From assembly GCA_051004015.1 (NCBI GenBank), contig JBPCKT010000127.1, forward strand, positions 1 through 64,000: 64,000 nt of DNA. Direction: 5' to 3'. The notes beneath the pieces were generated by a model. It was not told the DNA's origin. It worked only from the letters and a program-made list of their open reading frames with translations, and did not search any database. Below, piece after piece: positions 34,167 through 43,219 of the stretch. Source of the stretch: SXOA01 sp051004015. Lineage in GTDB: Bacteria > Planctomycetota > Planctomycetia > Pirellulales > Pirellulaceae. Position numbers and translations under genes: made by a program. The first letter of the stretch is position 1. Every line of letters begins with the position of its first letter.

Positions 34167-35147
34167 TCACGCCGTGAAATACACTCCCTCCGCCGTCTTC
34201 GTCAACAGCTTGTCCTTGTCCCCGGCCGAGAGGAAATCAAGCTTGTCCCGAATGAGCTCGATCGAGGCTTGGTAGGTGTTGTCCCCCTGCGTCTGGTACG
34301 GCGCATCACTGGCCCACATACAGCGGTCAGGGGTGAAGGCGTCGAGGAGGCCGCGGATCATCGGGGCCAGGTCCAAATAAGGCGGCTTCTTTTTGCCGAG
34401 GGCGTAGTAGGCAGAGAGCTTGACGTACGTCTTCTTGTGCTTGGCCAGCGCGCAGAGCTGTTTGAGGTCCTCTTCGTGCACGGTGCCATCGACGCCGATG
34501 CGGGCGAAGTGGTCGATGACCACTGTCGTACCGGGGTTCTTCTTGCACATCGCATCAACTCCCGGCAGGTCCTTGGCATCGATCAGGCAGGCCATCACCT
34601 GCCCAGTCTCGGCCGCCGTCTTCCACATTTCGGCCATACCGGGTCCGCTCAGCCATTTCTCCCCGCCGCTCGCGCCGATTCCGGGGCGGGAGGTGATGCG
34701 GAAGGCCTTTACTCCCTTCTTATGCAGCTCGCGCATGGCTTTGCCAGGCTCGGGCTTGGTGTCGTTGACCATTCCCGTCACCGCGAAGACGCCGGGATGG
34801 GACTTGGCGGCGTCCAACAGATACGTGTTGTCATAGCCGTGATAGAGCGTGTGCTGGATGAGCACGACTCTGCCCACGCCTACGGAATGCGCCAGCTTGA
34901 GCAGCTCTGCGGGCGTGAAGCTAGGCGGGTCGAGGTCGGCCCTCGTCTTGCCGTTGGCCAGTGGCCACTTGTCCGTCTCGGGGGACCAGATGTGCGAATG
35001 GGCGTCAATGTAGGGATGCTTCTTCAGGTCCACGGCTGGCTCCTTCTCGGCAGCGGCGACAGGCAGAGGTGGAACCGCGGACAGTGCGGCGGCGGCCAGG
35101 CCAGCCGTAATGACATCACGGCGAGAGACGGGGTGTGCGGAACTCAT
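34167..35147 (-). CDS. secreted amidohydrolase (amidohydrolase-2 family)
   Basis: A 326-residue protein with a twin-arginine leader (SRRDVITAGLAAAALS, cleaved near 30). YIDAHSHIWSPE near 45 supplies the metal His pair, VVIDHFARIGVDG near 215 a further His, and WASDAPYQTQ near 280 the catalytic Asp. This is the amidohydrolase-2 (TIM-barrel) pattern of lactonases and decarboxylases. Substrate unknown. It is convergent with ilvB. A related exported protein is encoded at 56.5-57.4 kb. Confidence 0.84.
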   Translation of the reverse strand: MSSAHPVSRRDVITAGLAAAALSAVPPLPVAAAEKEPAVDLKKHPYIDAHSHIWSPETDKWPLANGKTRADLDPPSFTPAELLKLAHSVGVGRVVLIQHTLYHGYDNTYLLDAAKSHPGVFAVTGMVNDTKPEPGKAMRELHKKGVKAFRITSRPGIGASGGEKWLSGPGMAEMWKTAAETGQVMACLIDAKDLPGVDAMCKKNPGTTVVIDHFARIGVDGTVHEEDLKQLCALAKHKKTYVKLSAYYALGKKKPPYLDLAPMIRGLLDAFTPDRCMWASDAPYQTQGDNTYQASIELIRDKLDFLSAGDKDKLLTKTAEGVYFTA

Positions 35148-35245
35148 GGACGGATTCTCTGCTGAAGGGACGAAGATGCGAGTCCCTTAAATCTCGCGTG
35201 TCAGGCACGCGATTTCAACCAGAGGGCACGGAAGCGGCGTAGAAC

Positions 35246-36736
35246 TCACTTCTTCTCATCCGCCAAAGCCGGGAGCGTTTCTTCGCGCTGCTTTCGCTCT
35301 ACCTCTTCGGTCATCTCTTGGTTGAGTTTCTGAAGCTGGGCATACAGGGCCTTGTTGCTCTGGTACAGCCGGCTCATCTCGGCACGCTTTTCCTTGATGC
35401 GGGCGGCGACGGCGTCGGCGTACTTCTTCATTTCATCCCGCTCGTAAACCACCTTGTCGTAGTCGGCTTGCAACAGCAACTTCTCGGCCTCCTGCAGTTT
35501 GGTCTGTTCAACAGCCGCCAGCCGGGCTTCCACCACGGTGGCTGTGTCCCGCACAACCACGGCCGTTTTATCCCGCAGCACATACAGCTTGCGGCTGATG
35601 ACCTGGAAGGCTTGTTCATAGTCGTTGAGCTGGCGGACAAAAATCAGTCTTTGTCGCTGCGCGATTCCTCGATTGACCAGGTCATCCGCGGTCGCCAAAT
35701 CGAAAATGGCGAGGTCGCCCGCGGCGAACTTCACCGGTTCGGGCGTCTTGATGTCCCTGGTGCGAAGCAGGCGCGGAATCTGGGCCTGACCCTGAGCATC
35801 AAAGTGCTTCTCCTCGACGGGAGAAACCATCGACGCCGCGTCCACCGTGATTTCGTGGGACTTGGTGAACTTCACTTCGACCCAGGTGTTGTCCTTGGGG
35901 TCGTTGGCGTCGCCGGGCTCGTTGTCACGGGCGTAACTTTCCGCGGCGGCGGCGGGGATTCCAATCTTGGTGAGTTCTTCCAGGCGTTTCGCTTTGGGAA
36001 CTTCTTTGGAAAATGCAAACGGCTCGTGAGCGTCGGGCGGCAGAACTTCGTATAGCATCCAGGGAGTGTCGACTTCATTCGCTTGAACGGGGCCGCGCAG
36101 GTACGTGGGGGTCATCTTGAGGGTCACAGTGGTCTCGGTGACGGCGGTGACCTGGAATTCGCCCACATAATAAAACGGCAGCGAACCTTGCTGCGGGGGT
36201 GATTCCTTGAATGCAAACACGATATCCTGTGCCTTCAGCTCATGCTTCTTCGCCACGGCAGGAGCCGCCGGCGCAGCGGGAACCGCAGGGGGCGGAGCAG
36301 CCGGATCCAACGCAGGCGGCGCGGGAGCAGCCCCCAGATTCATCGTCAATGTCACGGTGTCCGCAGTACCGGCAGGGATGCAATTGCGCCATACGCGGCC
36401 GCGGTCCACCAGGGCTCGGGCCAACTCACTGCGATAATGTGCGAGCGACGTTTGAATGGATTCCGGGTCTTCGGGACTGCCATTGACGAGCTTCTCGACA
36501 TATCTGGCCTGCTTTTCATTGGCCTCGGTATACTTCGCGACGGATTCGTTCCAAGCCAGGCGGGTCTTCATTACCAGGGCGGCGTAGACCATAAAAGTCG
36601 CCACGGCGCAGAAAACGGCAAACGTCGTCAGCGCATGGAGCCAGCGCCACGTCTTGAAGTTCATCACCGTCAGGAAGATGAAGAACAGGGCGAGCAGGAC
36701 GCCCAAGGCTTGAAAGATGATTGCGTAATCGCCCAT
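35246..36736 (-). CDS. membrane-anchored coiled-coil protein of unknown function
   Basis: A 496-residue protein. Two membrane segments lie at the N-terminus (IIFQALGVLLALFFIFLTV and FAVFCAVATFMVYAALVM), then a Pro/Ala linker (about 135-165), a mixed beta-rich middle, and a C-terminal coiled coil (about 400-480) rich in Glu, Lys and Leu. The family is not recognised by name, although this architecture is seen in planctomycetes. The large domain is probably periplasmic. No catalytic motif seen. Confidence 0.72.
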   Translation of the reverse strand: MGDYAIIFQALGVLLALFFIFLTVMNFKTWRWLHALTTFAVFCAVATFMVYAALVMKTRLAWNESVAKYTEANEKQARYVEKLVNGSPEDPESIQTSLAHYRSELARALVDRGRVWRNCIPAGTADTVTLTMNLGAAPAPPALDPAAPPPAVPAAPAAPAVAKKHELKAQDIVFAFKESPPQQGSLPFYYVGEFQVTAVTETTVTLKMTPTYLRGPVQANEVDTPWMLYEVLPPDAHEPFAFSKEVPKAKRLEELTKIGIPAAAAESYARDNEPGDANDPKDNTWVEVKFTKSHEITVDAASMVSPVEEKHFDAQGQAQIPRLLRTRDIKTPEPVKFAAGDLAIFDLATADDLVNRGIAQRQRLIFVRQLNDYEQAFQVISRKLYVLRDKTAVVVRDTATVVEARLAAVEQTKLQEAEKLLLQADYDKVVYERDEMKKYADAVAARIKEKRAEMSRLYQSNKALYAQLQKLNQEMTEEVERKQREETLPALADEKK

Positions 36737-37056
36737 CGCGAACCGCCGTAGCGAAAGAGAGTGGCTCTAGGGATGCGGCCCGCGTACACCGCCGGGTGGG
36801 GCGGGGGAAAAGGCCATGAACTCGATAATAAACTGGGGTATTTGGAGTGTCAAGTTTCGCGGAAGAACGTTAGCCCGGCGTAAATCTCTATCCTGACGCG
36901 ATTTGGGGCGAAAACGAACGCATCGCCCGCAGCCTCGGCATATTCGTTCAAGTCTGAACGGTTTATTCCCGAATCTTTCCGTAGCGAAGCGATGCGCCGA
37001 CTTTGCCGGTTGCAACGGCGGCCAACGTTCGCTTTCAGGGAGGGGGGAACTCGTTT
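36737..37056. other. divergent intergenic region before the MarR gene
   Basis: About 320 bp separate the coiled-coil gene (minus) from the MarR gene (plus). It must hold both promoters, and a MarR protein would be expected to bind here or at its own promoter, but no clear palindromic operator was found. GGGAGGGGGG just before 37057 is the MarR ribosome binding site. Confidence 0.4.
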
Positions 37057-37629
37057 ATGCCATGGGCGACATCCGGGCGGGCACCTTCACTCGACTGCTG
37101 CGAGGAAGATGCCGATCGCCTGCTGGAATTCATTCATGCCGCGGGAGGGGCGTTTCGCCGCCTGCGCGACCTGCTCGATGAGCAGGTCCAACCGCTGGGC
37201 CTGGAGGGTGCCGAATGCCTGGTCCTCTGGCTGTGCGCAACGCATGCCCACCACGCGGGCTGGGCGCAGCAAGACCTGGCGACAGCGGTCGGCGTCTCGC
37301 CGGCCCTGATGAGCAGCATGGTGGAAGGGCTTCGCAAACGAGGGCTGATGGAAATGAAACGATCCCCCGTCGACCGCCGCCGCCAGGTCTGGCATCTCCT
37401 CGCCCAGGGTGAAGACCTGCTCCAGCAAGTTCGCGGCAGGCTCAGCAGCATCGCCCTGCAGCTTGACGAACTGGTTCCCGCGAGAGAGCAGCAAGCCACA
37501 CAAGAAGTCTTCGCTCGCCTATCCCCGCCCATGGCCGGTGGCGCTCCGGCGCTGCATACCTTTGACCCTGACGGACTGAGCGGCCAACGGAGCCATTCCG
37601 AGACTACGGAGCAAGGAGGCGGCAAGTGA
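37057..37629 (+). CDS. MarR-family transcriptional regulator
   Basis: A 190-residue protein with a MarR-type winged helix: LEGAECLVLWLCA, then QQDLATAVGVSPALMSSMVEGLRKRGLM (recognition helix region) and MKRSPVDRRRQVWHLLAQGEDLL (the wing, with the Asp-Arg-Arg signature). The C-terminus is a longer, disordered tail. ATG 37057 with a strong GGGAGGGGGG site upstream is preferred to the upstream codon at 37003. The gene overlaps the TolC-like gene by 4 bp (GTGA), so it probably controls it. Confidence 0.86.
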   Translation: MPWATSGRAPSLDCCEEDADRLLEFIHAAGGAFRRLRDLLDEQVQPLGLEGAECLVLWLCATHAHHAGWAQQDLATAVGVSPALMSSMVEGLRKRGLMEMKRSPVDRRRQVWHLLAQGEDLLQQVRGRLSSIALQLDELVPAREQQATQEVFARLSPPMAGGAPALHTFDPDGLSGQRSHSETTEQGGGK

Positions 37630-40600
37630 ATTCGATCGCGCCACATCAGCAGAGTCGCCACGTCACCCTCGCGCTCCTGGGCATCCTCGTCGCCACACTC
37701 GCCTCGACTGGCTGCTCGCGCGCCTATTACCGTCGCCAGGCGGACGCGGAAGCTCTAGCCCTCACCCGCGAAAAAGTCGTCAGCCCCCACTCCGATCTCG
37801 GCGGCCGTTACTCGATCGCAGTCGATCCTCGCTCCCGGATGTACGATCCGTACGACCCCGATCGCCCGCCGATTCCCGAGGACGATCCCGACGCTCACCG
37901 CTTCATGCACTGCGTGGACGGCAAGCGCGGCTGGCCGTTTTGGGAAGACAATGGCCAGCGAATGGAAGTGGAAAATCCTGCTTGGATGGAATACCTGCAG
38001 TTCGACGAAAACGGCAAGCTCATCATCAGCGCCGACGATTCTGTCCGCATCGGTCTTATCAACTCCCGCGAGTACCAGGCCGAGCTGGAACAGCTTTACT
38101 TATCCGCGCTCGACGTCAGCTTTGAACGCTTCCGGTTCGATAGCCAGGGCTTCGCCGGTTGGCAGACGTTCTTCACGGCGGACGGCCCACTGCGGCCGGG
38201 CAGCGGCGGGCAATCCAGCAGCCTCCTGCAAACAGGTACTTTCTCCAGCGGCCCGCGCGGCTGGTCGGTGCAAAAGGCCTATACCACCGGCAGCACATTG
38301 GTCGTCGGATTTGCCAACTCGCTGGTCTGGCAATTCAGCGGGCCGGACGACTACCGCGGCAGCACGCTCATCGACTTCGCCCTCGTGCAGCCGCTGTTGC
38401 GTAACGCCGGGCGGGACCGCATCCTGGAACGCTTGACCGTCTCGGAACGGACGCTGCTCTATAACGTCCGGGCGATGGAACAATACCGCCAGGGCTTCTA
38501 CCTGCAAGTCATGGTCGGCGCCAACGCCGGCAGCGGCCCCAGTCGTCGTGGTGGTGTGTTCGGCTCGGGCCTGGAAGGTTTCTCCGGCGTCGGCGGCGGC
38601 GGCTTCGGCAACGTTTCCACCATCACCACAGCCGGCGGAGGAGTTGCCAGTGGCGGCGGAGCCGGCGCGCAACAACTCAGCCTCTCGTATTTGTCGCTGT
38701 TGCAAACCCAGCAGAACATCCGCAACCAGGAAGAGAACGTCGAGCGGCTTCGCAGCAACCTGTTCCGTTCGGAACAACTGCTGGTGGAGCTTCGCACCCG
38801 TGCCGGCGATCCCGCTCTTGTGGACAACATCCTTCGCCAGGATTTGCAAGTCGCCCAGGCCCGGCAGGCGCTCTTCAACTCCGAAAGCACGATCCTCAAT
38901 TCGCGGGCCAGCTACCAGGACAGCCTGGATGCGTTCAAGATCCGCTTGGGCTTACCGCCGCAGTTGTGCATGGATGTGGAAAGCGACCTCCTCAGCCCGT
39001 TCCAGCTCATCGACCGCGAAACGGTCAACGAGCAGCGGCTGCTCGACAGCGTGACCGCCGCCTTCGGCGAGGTCCGCCTCCGCATTACCAGTCACATCAC
39101 GACCAAGACGGAACCCGACCCCCTCAATCCGGCAAACACGCGGGTGATCCGCGTGCTGGAATGGTATCCCGAGCTGGAACAGGACCTGGCGGACTTAAAA
39201 GAAACCTTGAAGCCCGCGCGAGAAATCCGCGAGCGGCTGCTCTCCACCTACCTGCCGCGGGTCAAGGCCGACATCGACGCCTTCGAGGCGGTGATTGCCC
39301 GTCGCAAAGCCTGGGTCGCCCGCCTGCAAGAGAAGATCGAAGCCTACCGCCTGGAGCCCTGCCCGCTGCTGCCGGCACCGGACGTCAATCAGGAAGTATT
39401 TCGCGTGGAGCGCCTGGACCGCGAAGCGGCTGAGCTGCGAAAGCAGCTCAACGAGTTCTCGGCTAAGGTGGAACAGGCCTACGGCAGCCATTTGCAGCTC
39501 CGCGAAGGAAAGATTGATGACCTCTTGAAAGACGGCAAGACACTGACGCCTGAGGATCTCTTCATGGCGCTCTACGAGGGAGTCCTGTATCCCAAACGGG
39601 GCGATGACCCGGCGACGAGGTCCGTCCCCGACATCTTCGTTGTCCTGCCGTCCGACATCCTGGCCTTGCAGTTGGTGCAGGCCCGGGCCCGGACGGAGAG
39701 CGTGGACCTGAATCCCGTCGATATGCGGGCCGAGCAGGCCCTGGAAATCGCCCGCCGTTACCGCCGCGACTGGATGAACGCCCGGGCCTCGCTGGTCGAC
39801 TCCTGGCGTCTCATCCAGTTCAACGCCGACCAACTACAAAGCGGGCTGAACCTGTTCTTCAGCGGCGACATTGGCAACGTCGGGCAAAACCCCTTCAATC
39901 TCAACAGCGATACCGGCCGCCTCCGCGTCGGCTTCCAGTTTGATGCTCCGATCACGCGGCTGTCGGAGCGGAATACCTACCGCCAGGCCTTGATCGAGTA
40001 TCAGCAGGCTCGGCGAAGCTTCTACGCCTTCGAGGACGGCGTCGCCCGGACGCTCCGCTCGGAATTGCGGGCCATCGCCAACCAGCAGATCAACTTCGAG
40101 CTGCAACGGCTGGCCGTGCTGGAAGCCGCCCGCCAGATTGACCGCAACGAGGACATCCGCATCCAGCAGGAGCTCGGGAACCAGGCGACAGGAGCCACCG
40201 CCACGCGCGATGCGGTCTCCGCCCTTTCCGACCTGCTCACCGCCCAGAACAACTTCATGAACATCTGGGTCAACTACGAAGCCCAGCGGCGAACTCTGGA
40301 CTTCGACCTGGGGATGATGGTCCTCGATAACGAAGGGCTGTGGTGCGACCCGGGCGAAATCGGCCCGGACTACGGCAAGACGGATCCCTGGTTGCGGAAG
40401 GAAGGGATGACCGTGCTCCCCGAAGACGCGGAAATGCCCCTCGATTTCGAGGACCTGCCGCCGGCGCCGCCTCAGCCAGGCCGCAAACGCACGCAGCCCG
40501 CCGCGCCAGAAGCGCCTGGCGCGGAAGAGGCCCTCCCCGGACCGGCGGGCGAGAGGCCTCCCGAAAAGGCTCCTGCCGGGCCCGTGAGAACTTCTCGCTT

Positions 40601-40754
40601 GGACCGATCCACCGGCCGCATTGCCTTGCAGCCGCTCGACGTGGACCCGGTGTTGCTGCCGGCGGCAGCCGTGCCAGCGCGGACCTCCAAATCCAGCGAG
40701 CCGCGGTTGTTGCCCCCCGCGCTGTTTCCGCCTCCGGTCGTGGTGGACGAATAG
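37626..40754 (+). CDS. large TolC-like outer-membrane lipoprotein
   Basis: A 1042-residue protein starting with GTG. The leader ends in LASTGCSRAYY, a lipobox with Cys near 30. Coiled-coil regions (LSYLSLLQTQQNIRNQEENVERLRSN near 350-375, QARQALFNSESTILNSRASY near 415 and AARQIDRNEDIRIQQELG near 840) and a repeat of the TolC helical-hairpin pattern suggest an outer-membrane efflux protein. It is more than twice the length of TolC, because of long N-terminal and central insertions and a Pro-rich tail (from about 950). TolC partners (HlyD/RND or ABC genes) are not nearby. Confidence 0.78.
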   Translation: MNSIAPHQQSRHVTLALLGILVATLASTGCSRAYYRRQADAEALALTREKVVSPHSDLGGRYSIAVDPRSRMYDPYDPDRPPIPEDDPDAHRFMHCVDGKRGWPFWEDNGQRMEVENPAWMEYLQFDENGKLIISADDSVRIGLINSREYQAELEQLYLSALDVSFERFRFDSQGFAGWQTFFTADGPLRPGSGGQSSSLLQTGTFSSGPRGWSVQKAYTTGSTLVVGFANSLVWQFSGPDDYRGSTLIDFALVQPLLRNAGRDRILERLTVSERTLLYNVRAMEQYRQGFYLQVMVGANAGSGPSRRGGVFGSGLEGFSGVGGGGFGNVSTITTAGGGVASGGGAGAQQLSLSYLSLLQTQQNIRNQEENVERLRSNLFRSEQLLVELRTRAGDPALVDNILRQDLQVAQARQALFNSESTILNSRASYQDSLDAFKIRLGLPPQLCMDVESDLLSPFQLIDRETVNEQRLLDSVTAAFGEVRLRITSHITTKTEPDPLNPANTRVIRVLEWYPELEQDLADLKETLKPAREIRERLLSTYLPRVKADIDAFEAVIARRKAWVARLQEKIEAYRLEPCPLLPAPDVNQEVFRVERLDREAAELRKQLNEFSAKVEQAYGSHLQLREGKIDDLLKDGKTLTPEDLFMALYEGVLYPKRGDDPATRSVPDIFVVLPSDILALQLVQARARTESVDLNPVDMRAEQALEIARRYRRDWMNARASLVDSWRLIQFNADQLQSGLNLFFSGDIGNVGQNPFNLNSDTGRLRVGFQFDAPITRLSERNTYRQALIEYQQARRSFYAFEDGVARTLRSELRAIANQQINFELQRLAVLEAARQIDRNEDIRIQQELGNQATGATATRDAVSALSDLLTAQNNFMNIWVNYEAQRRTLDFDLGMMVLDNEGLWCDPGEIGPDYGKTDPWLRKEGMTVLPEDAEMPLDFEDLPPAPPQPGRKRTQPAAPEAPGAEEALPGPAGERPPEKAPAGPVRTSRLDRSTGRIALQPLDVDPVLLPAAAVPARTSKSSEPRLLPPALFPPPVVVDE

Positions 40755-40760
40755 AATTCC

Positions 40761-41714
40761 TTACAGTCCGCGCAGCCCCTCCTCTTCCTTGACAATCTCG
40801 TTCAGGAACACCCGCCGCAATGCGTCATAGCCGCGGTCGTTCGGGTCTTCAATAATGTAGCCGTACCAGAAAGTCGGGTCGCTGCTGCAATAGTGTTTTC
40901 GCCACCACTGGCGGCAGTGGATGCCGTGGCCGAGGAAAGCGTCATGCATGGGGACGACGCGGACGTTGGGATGCGTGGCCGCCACGTCACGGATGGTCTG
41001 GTTGTAGGCGGCGAGGATGGGGAGCGCGTCGGGCCACGCGGGAAGCGCCCAGGTCGTTTCGGGATCGCCTACGCCGTCGGACGGGTCATAGATGTCCGCC
41101 AGAAAAATCAGGCATCCGCCGGGGAACTTCTCCTCGATGTCCGTCAGCAAGCCGTCCAGCCGCGCTTTGTAGTTGACAATCCAAGGCTGAGCCTGGGCGA
41201 GAGTTGCGTCGTACATGGCTCCTTCCCGCGGCGACATGCGGCCGTACCAATGGATGAGGTCATTGCCGCCGCACGTCATCACCACGATCCCAAAGACATC
41301 CTCCGGTTGTTGTTCCAACTTGCTCGCGACATAGCCAACGTGCTGCAGCGAGTTGCTCCCCGAGACAGCGAGGTTCTTGACTTGCAGATTCGGCAGCACG
41401 CGCCGGAGCGAGCGGCCTTGCATGTCTGCAAACTCATCCGGCGGATTCTCCGCCAGGCGATCCACATAGCTCTTTCCCTTCGATGCACATTGCCCGAATG
41501 TTACGCTGTCACCCATTCCCACCAGCACTACCTTCCGCTCCGACCACAGCTTCTCGAATGGTTTGACGGGGACCGGCGGGCCAGCGGGGCCAGTCCCCAC
41601 GGGAAGATAGAAGCGGTAGTTGATGAACAGCAGCACCAGGGCGACGGCAATCTCGCCGATGGCCAGAATCCAGCGGAGGGTGCGGGAAATCTTGAAGCGG
41701 CTGATGAGAGACAT
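40761..41714 (-). CDS. membrane-anchored SGNH/GDSL hydrolase
   Basis: A 317-residue protein with one N-terminal membrane segment (WILAIGEIAVALVLLFINY). SGNH blocks follow: VGMGDSVTFG (catalytic Ser), LAVSGSNSLQHVG, TCGGNDLIHW (Asn) and a C-terminal Asp/His area (FLGHGIHCRQWW). These serine hydrolases cleave esters or act on cell-wall or polysaccharide acyl groups. ATG 41714 (MSLISRFK) begins a normal anchor; the frame is open to 41915 but that extra part overlaps the divergent neighbour's leader. Confidence 0.78.
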   Translation of the reverse strand: MSLISRFKISRTLRWILAIGEIAVALVLLFINYRFYLPVGTGPAGPPVPVKPFEKLWSERKVVLVGMGDSVTFGQCASKGKSYVDRLAENPPDEFADMQGRSLRRVLPNLQVKNLAVSGSNSLQHVGYVASKLEQQPEDVFGIVVMTCGGNDLIHWYGRMSPREGAMYDATLAQAQPWIVNYKARLDGLLTDIEEKFPGGCLIFLADIYDPSDGVGDPETTWALPAWPDALPILAAYNQTIRDVAATHPNVRVVPMHDAFLGHGIHCRQWWRKHYCSSDPTFWYGYIIEDPNDRGYDALRRVFLNEIVKEEEGLRGL

Positions 41715-41827
41715 GGCGACACCAGAGAGGTGACATGCAGGCGAAGCCGGCACGTTCATCGTACAATCAAAACGGTCGCAAACCCAAATTGCGACTTCGT
41801 TTTGACAAAAAAATGGAGGGCAGAAAA

Positions 41828-43099
41828 ATGAAGCAGCCGTGTTCTTCCGTGTTCTCCGTGTCCCATTCCCTCTTCCTTCTTCTTGGCCTTCATGTCGGCC
41901 TTCCGCTGCACACACTCGCCGCGGAGCCCGAAAAAATCCCCACCGTGGCCGTCATCACTACCGAGTGGCGGCTGAATTCCCATGCCGATGTCATCGCTGG
42001 GCGGCTGGTGGAAGGTTTCACGCTGGATGGACAGGGGGAGTTCCCCAAGCTCAAGCTTGTTTCCGCGTACGTCGATCAGTTCCCCGCCAGCGACAAAAGC
42101 CGCAAGCTGGCGGAGAAGCATGGCTTCAAGATCTTTGATTCGATTGCGGGAGCCCTGACGCTCGGCAGCGACAAGCTGGCGGTGGATGGAGTCATCATCG
42201 TCGCGGAGCACGGCAAATATCCGATGAGCGAAACGGGGCAGACGCAATTCCCCAAGCGGCGGTTCTGGAAGGAGACGATTAAAGTTTTCGAGAAAAGCGG
42301 CCGCGTGGTCCCCGTCTTCAGCGACAAGCACGTGGCGGACAACTGGAAAGACTGCGAGTGGATTTACGGCCAGACCCAGCGGCTGAAAATCCCGTTCATG
42401 GCCGGCTCGTCCCTTCCGTCCGCCTGGCGGGAACCCACCACCGATATCAAACGGGACCAGCCGCTTCAGGAAATCGTCGTCACGTCTTATCACACGCTCG
42501 ACGCCTACGGCTTTCACGCTCTGGAGGGTCTGCAATGCCTGGCGGAGTGTCGGAAGGGGGGCGAGACCGGCATCAAGCAAGTTTGCTTCCTGGAAGGAGA
42601 CGCCGTCTGGCAAGCCGGCGAGCGCGGAGAGTTCGATCTGAAGCTGCTCGACGCGGCGGTGACTCGTTTCAAAAACCATCCGGTTCCGGCGGGCAAGACG
42701 TTTCGTGAGGAGATCAAAATGCCGAGCCTGATGCAACTGAAATATAGCGACGGCCTTCGCGCCAGTGTCTTCACGATGGACGGCGGCTATGGCGACTTCG
42801 CCGCGGCCTGGCGACATGCCGATGGCACGGCGGACTCCACCCTTTTTCTGTTGCAAGAGGATCGCCCCTTCGCCCACTTCACGCATCTGCTCAAAGGGGC
42901 CGAGAAGATGATCCACACCGGCAAACCGGCCTGGCCCGCGGAGCGGACTCTCCTCAGCAGCGGAATTCTCGATGCTATCCACATCAGCCGTAAGGAGCAG
43001 GGGCGCGTGGTCGCCACGCCGTACCTCGCCATCAAATACCAATCCGAGTGGAAATGGCAACAGCCGCCTTCGATGCCCAAGGGAAGAGTGGGGGAGTAG
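41828..43099 (+). CDS. secreted protein of unknown function with repeat-derived signal peptide
   Basis: A 423-residue protein. GGAGGG lies 7 bases before ATG 41828. The leader MKQPCSSVFSVSHSLFLLLG ends near ...TLAAEP; its first part is encoded by a dispersed GTGTTCTCCGTGTCCC repeat. The mature part has recurring motifs such as ITTEWRLNSHADVIAGRLVEGF, VDGVIIVAEHGKYP and PVFSDKHVADNW, which I associate with a planctomycete/acidobacterial family without known activity. A DUF1501 gene follows after 120 bp. Function cannot be assigned. Confidence 0.7.
   Translation: MKQPCSSVFSVSHSLFLLLGLHVGLPLHTLAAEPEKIPTVAVITTEWRLNSHADVIAGRLVEGFTLDGQGEFPKLKLVSAYVDQFPASDKSRKLAEKHGFKIFDSIAGALTLGSDKLAVDGVIIVAEHGKYPMSETGQTQFPKRRFWKETIKVFEKSGRVVPVFSDKHVADNWKDCEWIYGQTQRLKIPFMAGSSLPSAWREPTTDIKRDQPLQEIVVTSYHTLDAYGFHALEGLQCLAECRKGGETGIKQVCFLEGDAVWQAGERGEFDLKLLDAAVTRFKNHPVPAGKTFREEIKMPSLMQLKYSDGLRASVFTMDGGYGDFAAAWRHADGTADSTLFLLQEDRPFAHFTHLLKGAEKMIHTGKPAWPAERTLLSSGILDAIHISRKEQGRVVATPYLAIKYQSEWKWQQPPSMPKGRVGE
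41837..41864 (+). repeat. CCGTGTTCTTCCGTGTTCTC repeat within a signal-peptide coding region
   Basis: The 28-base tract CCGTGTTCTTCCGTGTTCTC and onward to CGTGTCCC is almost the same as the right arm of the inverted repeat at 17090-17116. It encodes residues 4-13 of the protein beginning at 41828. Confidence 0.8.
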
Positions 43100-43219
43100 T
43101 GGGCGGGGATTTATCGCTTTCGGCTTTCGCGGTCCCCGGGTAGAATAAAGTGTATCCCACCGATAGCGCCAGCCTGCCTGGCTCCCGCCTGTCAACGAAC
43201 TCCCTCCCACCATCCTCGC

